Assembly (NCBI GenBank): GCA_963677165.2
Contig: CAXXSX010000001.1
Span: forward strand, 744,001 to 808,000
From: JAFGXT01 sp963677165
Lineage (GTDB): Bacteria > Verrucomicrobiota > Lentisphaeria > Victivallales > SZUA-371
Length of the DNA stretch: 64,000 nucleotides
Reading direction: 5' to 3'
The notes beneath the pieces were generated by a model. It searched no databases and was not told the origin of the DNA. It saw nothing but the letters and a program-made list of their open reading frames with translations. Position numbers and translations under genes: made by a program. Below are positions 34,707 through 43,969 of this stretch, piece after piece; the first letter of the stretch is position 1; every line of letters starts with the position of its first letter.

Positions 34707-34729
34707 TATATAGTGTATTGTTCTATATA
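34707..34729. promoter_or_regulatory. Inverted repeat before the sugar catabolic operon
   Basis: TATATAG (34707-34713) and CTATATA (34723-34729) are perfect 7-bp arms nine nt apart, 26 nt before the SDR ATG and overlapping any promoter. A second pair, TCAAGT (34669-34674) and ACTTGA (34691-34696), lies upstream. Either could bind the nearby IclR or GntR/LacI regulators. Confidence 0.4.
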
Positions 34730-34755
34730 TTAACTTTTTAAAACAAGGATTAAAG

Positions 34756-35484
34756 ATGAACAAAGTAATTGTAATTACCGGTGCAACATCGGGTTTTGGG
34801 TTAGCTATGGCGGAAAAATTTGGCAAAGCTGGAGCGAAGATCGTTCCTGTAGCCAGAAATGAACAAAAGCTTGAAGAAGTGGTGGGAATGATTAAGAGTT
34901 CCGGCGGAGAGGCGGTCGCGGTTGCCGGGGATGTGACGAAGGAAGGAACTTTTGAGAAGGTTGTTCAGGCCGCCATGGATAACTTCGGTAGAATCGACGT
35001 GTTGATCAATAATGCCGGCGGCGGTGTGAAAGTTGCTCCGATTGAGGAGATGGATGACGCCTCAATTCAGGCGTGCCTTGAGCTTAATCTGGTCAGCGCG
35101 ATTCGTGGTTGCCGTGCGGTAACGCCGCAAATGAAAAAACAGGGCCAGGGACTTATTATTAACTTTACCAGTGCCTGCGCGAAATTTGCCTGGCCGGAAT
35201 GGAGCGTGTATTCAGCAGCTAAGTCCGGTGTTTCGCTGTTTAGCCGCTGTTTGCATGCGGAACTTCGTCCGTTTGGAATCGCGGTTTCAGTAATTGTTCC
35301 TGGCGGCTCAAATACCGGTTTCCAAAAGAATGCCGGGATTGGCGCGTTTGAGTGGGATGATTCTAATGCACTGCGTCCTGAGCACATTGCCGAAGCGGCT
35401 TTTAGTATTGTGAGCCAGCCGAAGGGCGCGGCCGTTCCGGAAACAGTGGTTTACGGTATGGAACAGGATGTAGTGCCCTTCTAA
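34756..35484 (+). CDS. Short-chain dehydrogenase/reductase (first operon gene)
   Basis: A 242-residue classical SDR. TGATSGFG (8-15) binds NAD(P), NNAG lies near 85, and Ser139, Tyr152 and Lys156 (YSAAK) form the catalytic set. It likely oxidises or reduces a sugar or polyol carbon. It begins a tightly packed operon: its TAA shares one base with the ATG of the FGGY kinase gene. With the kinase and aldolase next to it, a role in making a ketose for phosphorylation is plausible, but the substrate is not known. Confidence 0.9.
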   Translation: MNKVIVITGATSGFGLAMAEKFGKAGAKIVPVARNEQKLEEVVGMIKSSGGEAVAVAGDVTKEGTFEKVVQAAMDNFGRIDVLINNAGGGVKVAPIEEMDDASIQACLELNLVSAIRGCRAVTPQMKKQGQGLIINFTSACAKFAWPEWSVYSAAKSGVSLFSRCLHAELRPFGIAVSVIVPGGSNTGFQKNAGIGAFEWDDSNALRPEHIAEAAFSIVSQPKGAAVPETVVYGMEQDVVPF

Positions 35485-36950
35485 TGACTTTTGCCGGAAA
35501 AAATATTCTTGCAGTTGATACCGGATTGACCGGTTGCAAGGCGCTGGTATTCAACCCCATTGGCAATGTTATTGCTGAAGCCCAGCGTACTACCCCGGTT
35601 GAATCGAACGGCAAAGGGCGGTCGGTTATCGACATGGATGTACTTTGGCGCGTTGCCTGTGAGGCGATCTCGGAGGCTGTAGGATGTTCCGGTGATATTG
35701 GTTGTATTGGTTTTTCCGGTCATGGCAATGGGTTGTATTGTATTGACGCGGTCGGAAATTCGGTTGGTAAAGCGGTGTCGTCTATGGACTGTTGCGCTGA
35801 ATCCGAGCTGAATTTGCTTAATGAGTCCGAGAGAGAGAGATTGAGGGAACTTTCATTGCAGCAACTTTGGGCGGGACAGCCAGGGATGATTCTGCGCCGC
35901 CTGAAACATGAGTGTCCTGACGATTACAGCCGGATACATAAAATATTGTTCTGCAAGGATTATCTGGCGTTTCGTCTGACTGGGATCCCGGTGACGGATT
36001 ACAGCGATGTAAGCGCGTCCGGATTGCTGAACAATACAATCGGAAAATATGACCCGGAGATCACTGGCCTTCTAGGTATTAAGGAAGCCAGTGAGATGTT
36101 GCCGGAAATTATTTGCGGCTATGATATTCGCGGTGTGGTTTCGGGGCAGGGCGCACATGATACCGGACTGCCGGAAGGCATACCGGTGATCGGTGGAATG
36201 TTCGATGTCGATGCCTGCGCCTATGGTTGTGGAACTGTTGTTCCCGGTGATGCGTGTAGTATTGCCGGAACCTGGAACATCAATGCCGTGGTTTCCGGTC
36301 ATATGAATTATTCCGACCGGATACGACAGTGCATCCGGCGTACCGATGGACAGACCGCGTTGTTGATTGATTCAAGCGCTACTTCCGCGGTGAATATCAA
36401 ATGGTATGCCGGAAAGCTGCTGGGCTGTGATAAAAGCAGCGACTTTGAAAAGCTGGATGCCGGTCTGGAACATTATGAGTACACCTTTCGGAGTCCTTAC
36501 TATCTGCCGTTTGTCAACGGTTCACTTGGGTGCGGAATGTCGCGCGGGGCGTTTGTCGGGTTGGATATTTCCTGTGACCGGGAAACATTGTTCGCTGCGG
36601 TGTATGAAGGTATTTGTTTTGCGCACCGTTGGCATTTCGACAATCTGGTTGCGACTGACTCCGAAATCAGCACGATGACTTTGACTGGGGGGGCGGCAAA
36701 AGGCAAGGAGTTTCGTCAGTTAATGGCTGATATCTGCGGCATCAATGTTCAAACGGTGAATATTGAGCAGTCTGGCGCGTTCGGTATCTGGGCGGCGGCT
36801 TCCTGCGCGTTGAAAAGATTTAATGATATCGGAGAAGCGGTAGCCGGTAAGATTAGGATAACAGACACACGGCAGCCTGATGAGATCAGGCACGCTGTAT
36901 TTGAAGAAAGATATATGAAATTTAAGGAGTTGATAAAATGTCCCTTGTAA
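35484..36950 (+). CDS. FGGY-family carbohydrate kinase, L-xylulokinase-like
   Basis: A 488-residue sugar kinase. The N-terminal FGGY domain opens with ILAVDTGLTGCKALVF and contains GFSGHGNGLYCID, a segment that recalls L-xylulose kinases; the C-terminal domain has LTGGAAKGKEFRQLMADICG, the second FGGY signature region. It should transfer the ATP gamma-phosphate to a ketose. It overlaps the upstream SDR gene by one base and the downstream aldolase gene by 13 nt, so the three are very probably one functional unit. Xylulose, ribulose or a deoxyketose are all possible substrates. Confidence 0.9.
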   Translation: MTFAGKNILAVDTGLTGCKALVFNPIGNVIAEAQRTTPVESNGKGRSVIDMDVLWRVACEAISEAVGCSGDIGCIGFSGHGNGLYCIDAVGNSVGKAVSSMDCCAESELNLLNESERERLRELSLQQLWAGQPGMILRRLKHECPDDYSRIHKILFCKDYLAFRLTGIPVTDYSDVSASGLLNNTIGKYDPEITGLLGIKEASEMLPEIICGYDIRGVVSGQGAHDTGLPEGIPVIGGMFDVDACAYGCGTVVPGDACSIAGTWNINAVVSGHMNYSDRIRQCIRRTDGQTALLIDSSATSAVNIKWYAGKLLGCDKSSDFEKLDAGLEHYEYTFRSPYYLPFVNGSLGCGMSRGAFVGLDISCDRETLFAAVYEGICFAHRWHFDNLVATDSEISTMTLTGGAAKGKEFRQLMADICGINVQTVNIEQSGAFGIWAAASCALKRFNDIGEAVAGKIRITDTRQPDEIRHAVFEERYMKFKELIKCPL

Positions 36951-37813
36951 GTTTGAAGGAAATGCTGAATGACGCTCGGGCCCGGAAATACGCGGTGCCG
37001 ATGTTCGACGTATCGAATACTGCCATGATCCGTGCTGCGGTGGAAGTTGCCGAGCAGGAAAAAGCTCCGGTGATTCTGGGAGCTCTGGAGCCGGATATTG
37101 CCGGTGACGGGTTGGCATACTGGTTTGGAGCGGCAAAGCTTGCGGCGGAAAAAGCGTCGGTGCCGGTGTGTATTCATTTGGACCATGCGGTTTCGATGGA
37201 GCAGATCATGCGGGTGGTGGATATCGGTTTTACTTCGGTAATGCTTGACGCGTCGGCTGAAGAATTTGAGGTAAATGTGAAACGTTCCGCCGAAGTTGTG
37301 AGTGCCGTAAAACGGTTGGGAATTACGGTTGAGGCCGAGCTTGGTCATGTCGGCGACGGAATCGCCGGATCAAGCGAGAGCGCGGTGACCGGGCACGAAG
37401 ATGCAGCCGATACCCTGACGGAGCCGGAAAAGGTCGCGGAATTTGTTGACCGTACCGGTGTTGATACGCTGGCGGTGGCGATTGGCACTGCTCATGGCGT
37501 GTATGTCAGTGCGCCGGTGTTGGATATAAACCGGATGAAGAAGATCAACGCCATATCGCCGGTTCCGCTGGTGTTGCATGGCGGTTCGGGCACACCGGAG
37601 GATCAGTTGAAACCTGCGATAGCCAACGGTATCAGCAAAATCAATATTTTTTCCGAACTGCTGAATGCATGGAATTCGAATATGTTTAAAGTACTTGGTC
37701 GTTTGAGTAATATGTCCACCTGGCCCAGTGTGATCGAAGTTGAACCGGATGCCGCGTTGCGTCAGGTTGTGAAAGATAAAATCGAATTGTTCGGAGCAAA
37801 AGGAAAAGCGTAA
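36938..37813 (+). CDS. Class II (zinc) ketose-bisphosphate aldolase family
   Basis: A 291-residue FbaA/GatY/KbaY-type aldolase. HLDHAVSM (about 81-88), EAELGHVGDG, IGTAHGVY and LHGGSGTPED carry the zinc and phosphate ligands of the family. It would cleave the phosphorylated ketose made by the upstream kinase to a three-carbon fragment and an aldehyde. ATG is preceded by AAGGAG inside the kinase gene tail. EDAADTLTEPEKVAEFV is the usual helix between metal-binding loops. Specificity (1-phosphate or bisphosphate substrate) cannot be assigned. Confidence 0.9.
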   Translation: MSLVSLKEMLNDARARKYAVPMFDVSNTAMIRAAVEVAEQEKAPVILGALEPDIAGDGLAYWFGAAKLAAEKASVPVCIHLDHAVSMEQIMRVVDIGFTSVMLDASAEEFEVNVKRSAEVVSAVKRLGITVEAELGHVGDGIAGSSESAVTGHEDAADTLTEPEKVAEFVDRTGVDTLAVAIGTAHGVYVSAPVLDINRMKKINAISPVPLVLHGGSGTPEDQLKPAIANGISKINIFSELLNAWNSNMFKVLGRLSNMSTWPSVIEVEPDAALRQVVKDKIELFGAKGKA

Positions 37814-37814
37814 G

Positions 37815-38834
37815 ATGAATATGAAAATTTACGGAATCGGCGATCTGTTCATTCCGGCTGAATATATCTCTGCCGGATTGCAGAAAAACGGTTTGGATGG
37901 AGAGGTGATCGACTGGGAAACCGGTACGTTTGATAAATTGCAGGAAGTCAATCTGTTGATCGAACAGAACGGCTCCGAGGCCTATGAAGTGCCGCAGTAT
38001 ATTCTTGATAAGATTGCTCCGGCTGAAATTTTGATTACCCAGTTTTGTCCGGTTACGAAACAGGTTATCGACAACTGTCCGAACCTGAAAATTATTGGTG
38101 TTTTGCGCGGTGGCTATGAAAATATCAATGTGGCTCATGCTGCGTCTAAAGGTATCAAGGTTTTCAATACTCCGGGACGTAACGGTGATGCAGTTGCTGA
38201 TTTCGCGGTTGGAGCGATCATCTGCGAAGCACGTAATATTGCCCGGGGGCACCTGGGCATTAAAACTGGAAAATGGATTCGGGAATATCCGAATTCCGGT
38301 AATATTCCTGACTTGCCCGGGCGAACGGTCGGGCTGATCGGTTTCGGCGAAATCGGACGCAAGACGGCAAAGCGTTTGAATGGCTTTGATATGGAAATCC
38401 TTGCGTATGATCCATATTGTAAAGATTTTCCGGAATATGTAAAACAGGCTGAGCTTAAGGAGATATTCTCCCGCTCTGATTTTGTTTCTCTGCATGCCAG
38501 GCTGACGGCGGACAACCGCCATCTGGTAAACGCCGATATGTTAAAGCTTATGAAACCGACTTCTTATCTGATCAACACTTCCCGTGCCGGTCTGGTGGAT
38601 GAGGCGGCGTTGTATGAAGTGCTTAGTACAGGCAAGCTGGCCGGAGCGTTTCTTGACGTGTTTGAGGAAGAACCGCCGGGATTGGAGCATCCGCTGGTGA
38701 CATTGGAGAACGTTACGCTTACTCCGCACATGGCGGGAGGTTCAAATGACGCGTTTCTGAATTCGCCAGTTAAGCTTGCGGCGGAACTGGTGAAATATTT
38801 GCGCGGCGAATCGTGCCGTGGTATAATTAACTGA
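37815..38834 (+). CDS. D-isomer specific 2-hydroxyacid dehydrogenase
   Basis: A 339-residue NAD-dependent dehydrogenase of the SerA/glyoxylate reductase family. The Rossmann motif is GLIGFGEIGRK near residue 173; the catalytic Arg lies in INTSRAGLVDE, the Glu in LDVFEEEPPG and the His in LTPHMAGG. It begins 1 nt after the aldolase stop and so belongs to the same transcript. In this operon it could reduce or oxidise a two- to four-carbon product of aldol cleavage (for example glycolaldehyde- or lactaldehyde-derived acids). It lacks the ACT domain of full-length SerA. Confidence 0.92.
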   Translation: MNMKIYGIGDLFIPAEYISAGLQKNGLDGEVIDWETGTFDKLQEVNLLIEQNGSEAYEVPQYILDKIAPAEILITQFCPVTKQVIDNCPNLKIIGVLRGGYENINVAHAASKGIKVFNTPGRNGDAVADFAVGAIICEARNIARGHLGIKTGKWIREYPNSGNIPDLPGRTVGLIGFGEIGRKTAKRLNGFDMEILAYDPYCKDFPEYVKQAELKEIFSRSDFVSLHARLTADNRHLVNADMLKLMKPTSYLINTSRAGLVDEAALYEVLSTGKLAGAFLDVFEEEPPGLEHPLVTLENVTLTPHMAGGSNDAFLNSPVKLAAELVKYLRGESCRGIIN

Positions 38835-38870
38835 CTTGATTTTATTCAGGTTAAATAAGGATTTCTTGAA

Positions 38871-39632
38871 ATGGATCTGAATTTAAAAGGAAAAACGGCA
38901 ATCGTTACCGGAGGCAACAGCGGCCTTGGTGCGGCGGTTTGTGAAGTTCTTGCGCAGGAAGGCGCAAATGTAGTTATCAATTACCTCTTTAATCCGGAAG
39001 ATGCCGAACGGCTGGCGGCGTTCCTGAAAGATAAATATGCGGTCAAAGCCGTTATTGCCAAGGGCGATATTACTTCTGCCGAGGATATCGACAGCAACAT
39101 CAAAACCGCGGTTGACGCTACTGGAAGTTTCGATATTCTGGTAAATTGCGCCGGGATCTGGCCCACTGATTTTGTTAAGGATATGCCGGACGACTCCTGG
39201 GAACGTACCGTGAAAATCAATTTGACCGGACCATTTATGTACTCAAAACGCGCGGTAAATCATTTTATTGAGCATGATAAAAAAGGTAAGATCATCAATG
39301 TGGTGTCGCAGGCGGCTTTTCATGGTTCCACTAGCGGACACGCACACTACGCGGCATCTAAGGGCGGACTTGTGACGTTTACCGTGTCGTTGGCGCGTGA
39401 GGTGGCGAAGTATGGAATCAATGTTACGGCGGTTGCTCCCGGTATGATGCGTACCCCGATGAACCGCGATGCCTTGGCGGAGCGCGAGGCGGAATATATT
39501 GAACGTATTCCGCTCGGGCGTATTTCCGATCCCGAGGAAGTGGCATATACGATCGCGTTTCTCGCTTCGAGTAAAGCGGACTATATTACCGGGGCGACCA
39601 TTGACGTTACCGGTGGCATGCTGATGAGGTAA
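38871..39632 (+). CDS. Short-chain dehydrogenase/reductase (second operon copy)
   Basis: A 253-residue classical SDR related to 3-oxoacyl-ACP reductase-like sugar dehydrogenases. TGGNSGLG (13-20) is the cofactor loop, NCAG lies near 92, and Ser146, Tyr160 and Lys164 (YAASK) are catalytic. The C-terminal DYITGATIDVTGGMLM is typical. It is not close to the first SDR of the operon in sequence. It probably oxidises a sugar or lactone precursor early in the pathway. Confidence 0.9.
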   Translation: MDLNLKGKTAIVTGGNSGLGAAVCEVLAQEGANVVINYLFNPEDAERLAAFLKDKYAVKAVIAKGDITSAEDIDSNIKTAVDATGSFDILVNCAGIWPTDFVKDMPDDSWERTVKINLTGPFMYSKRAVNHFIEHDKKGKIINVVSQAAFHGSTSGHAHYAASKGGLVTFTVSLAREVAKYGINVTAVAPGMMRTPMNRDALAEREAEYIERIPLGRISDPEEVAYTIAFLASSKADYITGATIDVTGGMLMR

Positions 39633-39653
39633 AACAGGGATAATAGTTTTATC

Positions 39654-40973
39654 ATGAATACTATAAAACGTGATGTGGCTGTGATCGGAGCTGGCAGCGG
39701 CGGAATAGGTGCGGCAGTCGGCGCGGCTGAACGCGGTGCCGATACCGTGATTATTGACCGTAGCTTGATTCCGAGTGGAGTGGTTGCGTCAAGCTGGGTT
39801 CACAACTGGGAACCGACCTGTGGCAACGGACCGCTGACCCGTCGCTTGTGGGAACGTATGCGAGCCATGCCGCTCGGGGCTGCCGATATGAATTTTACCA
39901 TTAGCCGGACAAAGCCCGATGACACCCGTCAGCCGACCATGCCGTTCGAACTATGGGCATACCAGCAGGCGGTACTGTCCGAATTTGCTGAATATGATAA
40001 TTTGCATTTTATCGGTGCAAGCACCTTTGTCGAGCTAAAGACGGATGGACGCAGGATAAAATCTGTTACCATAGAAGACGAATCCAGCCGTACGGAGATA
40101 CACGCAAAAGTATTTATTGATTCCACCGGTACGCTGCATCTGGCGAGAAAAGCCGGTTGTGAGGCAATGCTGGGGACCGATTCCCGTTATGACTTTGACG
40201 AATGGGCTGCTCCGGAAAAGGCTGACCGTCATGCATTAAATCTGGTGAACTGGATTTTCCGGGTGCGTCCAGGCGGTTCTCCGAATGTGACCATTTTGCC
40301 GGATGATATTCCCGAAAAAGCTCATCGCAGTTCAATCTTTCGTGCGGTTATGCCGAATGGCGATATTCTGGTGAATATCTGCGGGGCAGGGAACTATTCT
40401 CCAGAGATCCCAGGTGATTACGAACGAATTGTGAAAGAGCAGTACGAACTGGCTCTTAATGTTTATTACTGGCGGGTGGCTTCCGGTCTGAATCCTGACT
40501 GGGAACTGGTCGGCATGGCGCCGTCGCTTGGTGTTCGTGAGAGCTATCGGCTCAGAGCCCGGCAGGTGATGACGTTGAATGATGTTTTTAAATTCGGAAA
40601 GCATTACGAGAAACGCTTCATCGGCATGACCGATCATCCGCTGGACGTACATGGGACTGACCTTGAGGCTCGTCTTGGCAGTATTCCGTTCGGGCTTTCC
40701 TATGATAGTCTGCTGCCGGTCGAATTTGATAATTTGCTGATTGCTTCGCGCGGTATTGGAGCTACCCATATTGTAACCGGGGCCTGCCGGTTGTCTCGGA
40801 CTTTGATGACTTGCGGTAACGCTGCCGGACGGGCGGCGGCAATAAGTGCTCTGTCCGGTAGAATGCTGGAAGACATTGAGCCTTCAGAAATCGCGGAATT
40901 TGAATTGTGTCCCGAGTATGTATATAAGAACGCGGCAAAAAGAATCGCATCGTTAAATTTAGAGGAAGATTAA
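39654..40973 (+). CDS. FAD-dependent oxidoreductase (FAD_oxidored type)
   Basis: A 439-residue flavoprotein. The dinucleotide-binding motif is VAVIGAGSGGIGAAVGAAERG (residues about 8-28), followed by DRSLIPSGVVASSWVHNWEPTCG. A C-terminal LLIASRGIGATHIVTGACRLSRTLMTCG segment completes FAD binding. Proteins of this family are abundant in Lentisphaerota and Planctomycetes near sugar catabolic genes and are mostly uncharacterised. No signal peptide is seen, so it is cytosolic. It lies 21 nt after the SDR gene and 2 nt before a second, larger flavoenzyme gene. Confidence 0.88.
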   Translation: MNTIKRDVAVIGAGSGGIGAAVGAAERGADTVIIDRSLIPSGVVASSWVHNWEPTCGNGPLTRRLWERMRAMPLGAADMNFTISRTKPDDTRQPTMPFELWAYQQAVLSEFAEYDNLHFIGASTFVELKTDGRRIKSVTIEDESSRTEIHAKVFIDSTGTLHLARKAGCEAMLGTDSRYDFDEWAAPEKADRHALNLVNWIFRVRPGGSPNVTILPDDIPEKAHRSSIFRAVMPNGDILVNICGAGNYSPEIPGDYERIVKEQYELALNVYYWRVASGLNPDWELVGMAPSLGVRESYRLRARQVMTLNDVFKFGKHYEKRFIGMTDHPLDVHGTDLEARLGSIPFGLSYDSLLPVEFDNLLIASRGIGATHIVTGACRLSRTLMTCGNAAGRAAAISALSGRMLEDIEPSEIAEFELCPEYVYKNAAKRIASLNLEED

Positions 40974-40975
40974 TT

Positions 40976-42901
40976 ATGGCTTATTTATGGCTTGAAGCCG
41001 AATCGTTCGAAAATCTTGGCGGCTGGGTGGTCGATTCCCAGTCGATGGACCAAATGGGATCGGCTTATGTGATGGCTCACGGCATGGGAGTACCCGTAGC
41101 TGATGCGGAAACAACACATGAAATCCCGGAAAGCGGAAAATATATTGTATGGGCTCGTACTCGTGACTGGACCGCTGTTTGGAAGCGCGGAACCCCTGCC
41201 GGACAATTTAAGGTGATTATTAATGGAACAGAACTGCCGGAAGTCCTCGGTACGAATGGTACCGAATGGGGCTGGCAGCGAGCAGGGAAAGTCGATCTTG
41301 AGGCAGGAAACGCAAAATTTGCGCTGCATGACCTGACTGGTTTCAACGGACGGTGTGATGCGTTGTATTTGACAACGGATACTGCTGAGGTTCCTGCAAA
41401 TGATTCGAAAGAGCTTGCGGCAATGCGTCGCGAGCGGGCGCATATTGTCTGCGAAGACGATCCCTATGAATACGATTTGATCATATGCGGTGGTGGTATT
41501 GCCGGAGTTTGTACCGCAGTATCGGCTCTGCGTAACGGAGCTAAAGTGGCGCTGTTGCAGGATCGTCCGGTGCTCGGCGGCTGCAACAGTTCGGAGATTC
41601 GGGTGTCGCTTGGCGGCATAACTCATGTCGGAATGTATCCGAACCTGGGTAATGTTGTTCGTGAGATTTCTCCCGCGTTTGGCGGTAACGGCACCTATTC
41701 GGTTGATGTTTACGAAGATGACCGTAAACGTAATATTTTTAAACTACACCCGGCGGACAGCTGTCATCTCGGACTGAACGAACGGGTGACTTCGGTTGAA
41801 ACTGATCCTTCCGATTCCCGTAAAATCGTTGCGGTAGTCACAACAAATACCCGTACCGGAGCGGAAAAACGTTATCACGGTAAGCTGTTTTCCGACTGTA
41901 CTGGAGACGCGGTAATTGCCCGGATGATAGGTTGTGAAATGATGAGGGGCCGTGACGGCAGAGCGGTATTCAATGAGTCGCTGGCGCCGGAAGAAGCGAA
42001 TAATCAGGTAATGGGTATGTCGGTTCAGTGGTACTCGAAACCCGCGGAAGAGCCGACGGATTTTGCCGATGTTGACTGGGGAGTTGAGTTTAACGAGGAT
42101 AATGTATACTATGTTCGCGGCGGCGACTGGGAATGTGAAACCGGACAGTACCGCAACCAGGCGGAAGAGTCCGAATATATTCGTGATTATGGTTTGATGG
42201 TGACTTTTTCCGGCTGGTCGTTCCTGAAAAACCACTCAAAACGGAAAGATGAGTGGTCCAAAGATACGCTTGCCTGGGTATCGCATCTTGGCGGAAAACG
42301 TGAAAGCTATCGTGTGGTTGGCGGCTACGTGCTGAATCAGAACGATATTGAGGACCGGGTAATCTATGAGGATGCGACCGCGCCGATTACCTGGAATATT
42401 GACTTACACTTTCCTGACCCGGATAACGAGGATAAATTTGATGAGCCGTTCCGTTCCTGTGCTTATCACCGCAGTATTTACGAACCATATCCGGTACCGT
42501 ATCGCTGTTTGTATGCCCGTGATGTGGATAATCTATTCCTTGGCGGACGCCATATCAGCCTGTCGCACGTGGCGTTTGCCGCTGCCCGGGTGCAACGTAT
42601 TCTTGGCATGCTGGGTGAAGTCGTCGGGATGGCGGCCGCGATTTGCGCGAAGAAAAATGCCAGTCCGAAAGACGTTTATGATAAATATCTTGACGACTTA
42701 AAAGCTATGATGACAGCCGGAGTACCTCCGGTTGTGTATCATCCCGGTGGTAACGGCGACTATGAAATGTATCATTTCAAAGAATTGGGACATATGCCCA
42801 TTCCTCGTGACGGCAGTACGCCGAAATGGATGTCCGACGAAAAAGTCATGGCACGGGTCAGCCGTCTGAACATGCCGCATCGCGGCGGCAACAGAAAATA
42901 G
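40976..42901 (+). CDS. FAD-dependent oxidoreductase with N-terminal carbohydrate-binding-like module
   Basis: A 641-residue protein in two parts. Residues about 4-135 form a beta-rich module: LEAESFENLGGWVVDSQ at the start, SGKYIVWARTRDW in the middle, CDALYLTTD at the end. It resembles carbohydrate-binding or golvesin-like domains usually found outside cells. Residues about 160-590 are a FAD_oxidored flavoenzyme with LIICGGGIAGVCTAVSALRNG and RPVLGGCNSSEIR, ending with YARDVDNLFLGGRHIS. No signal peptide is present. It is the last gene of the plus-strand operon and abuts the convergent SGNH gene with no spacer. A role in oxidising a sugar or glycoside held by the N-terminal module is inferred. 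Confidence 0.85.
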   Translation: MAYLWLEAESFENLGGWVVDSQSMDQMGSAYVMAHGMGVPVADAETTHEIPESGKYIVWARTRDWTAVWKRGTPAGQFKVIINGTELPEVLGTNGTEWGWQRAGKVDLEAGNAKFALHDLTGFNGRCDALYLTTDTAEVPANDSKELAAMRRERAHIVCEDDPYEYDLIICGGGIAGVCTAVSALRNGAKVALLQDRPVLGGCNSSEIRVSLGGITHVGMYPNLGNVVREISPAFGGNGTYSVDVYEDDRKRNIFKLHPADSCHLGLNERVTSVETDPSDSRKIVAVVTTNTRTGAEKRYHGKLFSDCTGDAVIARMIGCEMMRGRDGRAVFNESLAPEEANNQVMGMSVQWYSKPAEEPTDFADVDWGVEFNEDNVYYVRGGDWECETGQYRNQAEESEYIRDYGLMVTFSGWSFLKNHSKRKDEWSKDTLAWVSHLGGKRESYRVVGGYVLNQNDIEDRVIYEDATAPITWNIDLHFPDPDNEDKFDEPFRSCAYHRSIYEPYPVPYRCLYARDVDNLFLGGRHISLSHVAFAAARVQRILGMLGEVVGMAAAICAKKNASPKDVYDKYLDDLKAMMTAGVPPVVYHPGGNGDYEMYHFKELGHMPIPRDGSTPKWMSDEKVMARVSRLNMPHRGGNRK

Positions 42902-43969
42902 TTATTCCGAACTGAACGTCATGGCAAAAAATGCCATGGCGTATAAACTATGTCCGAAGTAATTAGGGTGGTTTATATTATTAGCCAGCAGCGACGACTG
43001 ATCTTTTCGCTGTAGAACCCTGTTCCAGACATCGTAGACATTCACATAAGCGCAATGATTTTCCTCTGCGGCTTCTTTCGTTTCCGACGCAAATTTTTTC
43101 ATACGGTGTGAACCGTAGTGCCAGTCTTTATTGGGCGGCATGGAGGAAAACAAGATAACTTCCGCTCCAAGTTTCTTCCGGGTTAATTCGACCAGCTTTA
43201 TCAGGTTACTTTTGAATTTTTCAGGTTCGGTTGTACCCTTGTTGTGATCATTCATTCCGAATCCGATGAGTACCAGGTCCGCTTTCCCGATTTCTCCCAG
43301 TGCTTTCGCGTGAAATTTCTTCGGCTTGTGGTCAAACCAGTCCAGTCCTTTATTCGAAGAATAGCCGGGTATTGTGAGATCCTGATAGGTGATTTTAGAT
43401 TGAGGATATTTTTGCCGCAGCTGCTGAATGAATAATGTCACAAAGATCAGTTTTTTGTTTTGGACATCACACCCGGTTGTTATGCTGTCGCCGTATCCGA
43501 CGATTTTGAAGGGACCGCCCGCTTTCAACTTTTGCCGGGTTGCCGACAAATATTTACTCTGGTCATTTGGTTTTGCCAGCACCGCGCCGTTATCTGTATG
43601 GTAATCCACCCAGACAAAATATCCGTTGTTGCAACATTTTTTGTAAGGATACTTTGAGTGATTGAAATCTTGTTTCCCGTATAAAATATGGCGAGAATAA
43701 TCCGGTATCCGTGAGGACGGGGTTCGTGAAACCGTTCCTGCTTTGTAATCAACTGTGTAGTCGCGTCCTTCGGTGTAAACTTTGCCGCCGGGAAGATAAG
43801 AATCGCGCAGTTCCATACTTCCCTTGGTTACGTGGTCAAAACAGAGTTTTCCCGGTAAAGTTCCTGCCAGAACCAGACTTTCTCCGTGAATATCCATACT
43901 TTTATTTTCTCCGTATGACGTTGCCATCAGTCCGGCAGTGAGAATCAGTGCGAGTAGTGTTGTTTTCAT
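42902..43969 (-). CDS. Secreted SGNH/GDSL hydrolase
   Basis: A 355-residue secreted protein; signal peptide 1-20 ends ATSYG. The GDSL-type hydrolase domain starts at about 158 with GYGDSITTG (block I serine), has GFGMND (block III asparagine) and closes with NHPNYFGH (block V histidine, with Asn where Asp is common at position -3). An N-terminal beta domain of about 140 residues precedes it, as in carbohydrate esterases. Deacetylation of polysaccharides is a reasonable guess. It is the last gene of the minus-strand operon, and its ATG shares one base with the GH94 stop (TAATG). Confidence 0.87.
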   Translation of the reverse strand: MKTTLLALILTAGLMATSYGENKSMDIHGESLVLAGTLPGKLCFDHVTKGSMELRDSYLPGGKVYTEGRDYTVDYKAGTVSRTPSSRIPDYSRHILYGKQDFNHSKYPYKKCCNNGYFVWVDYHTDNGAVLAKPNDQSKYLSATRQKLKAGGPFKIVGYGDSITTGCDVQNKKLIFVTLFIQQLRQKYPQSKITYQDLTIPGYSSNKGLDWFDHKPKKFHAKALGEIGKADLVLIGFGMNDHNKGTTEPEKFKSNLIKLVELTRKKLGAEVILFSSMPPNKDWHYGSHRMKKFASETKEAAEENHCAYVNVYDVWNRVLQRKDQSSLLANNINHPNYFGHSLYAMAFFAMTFSSE

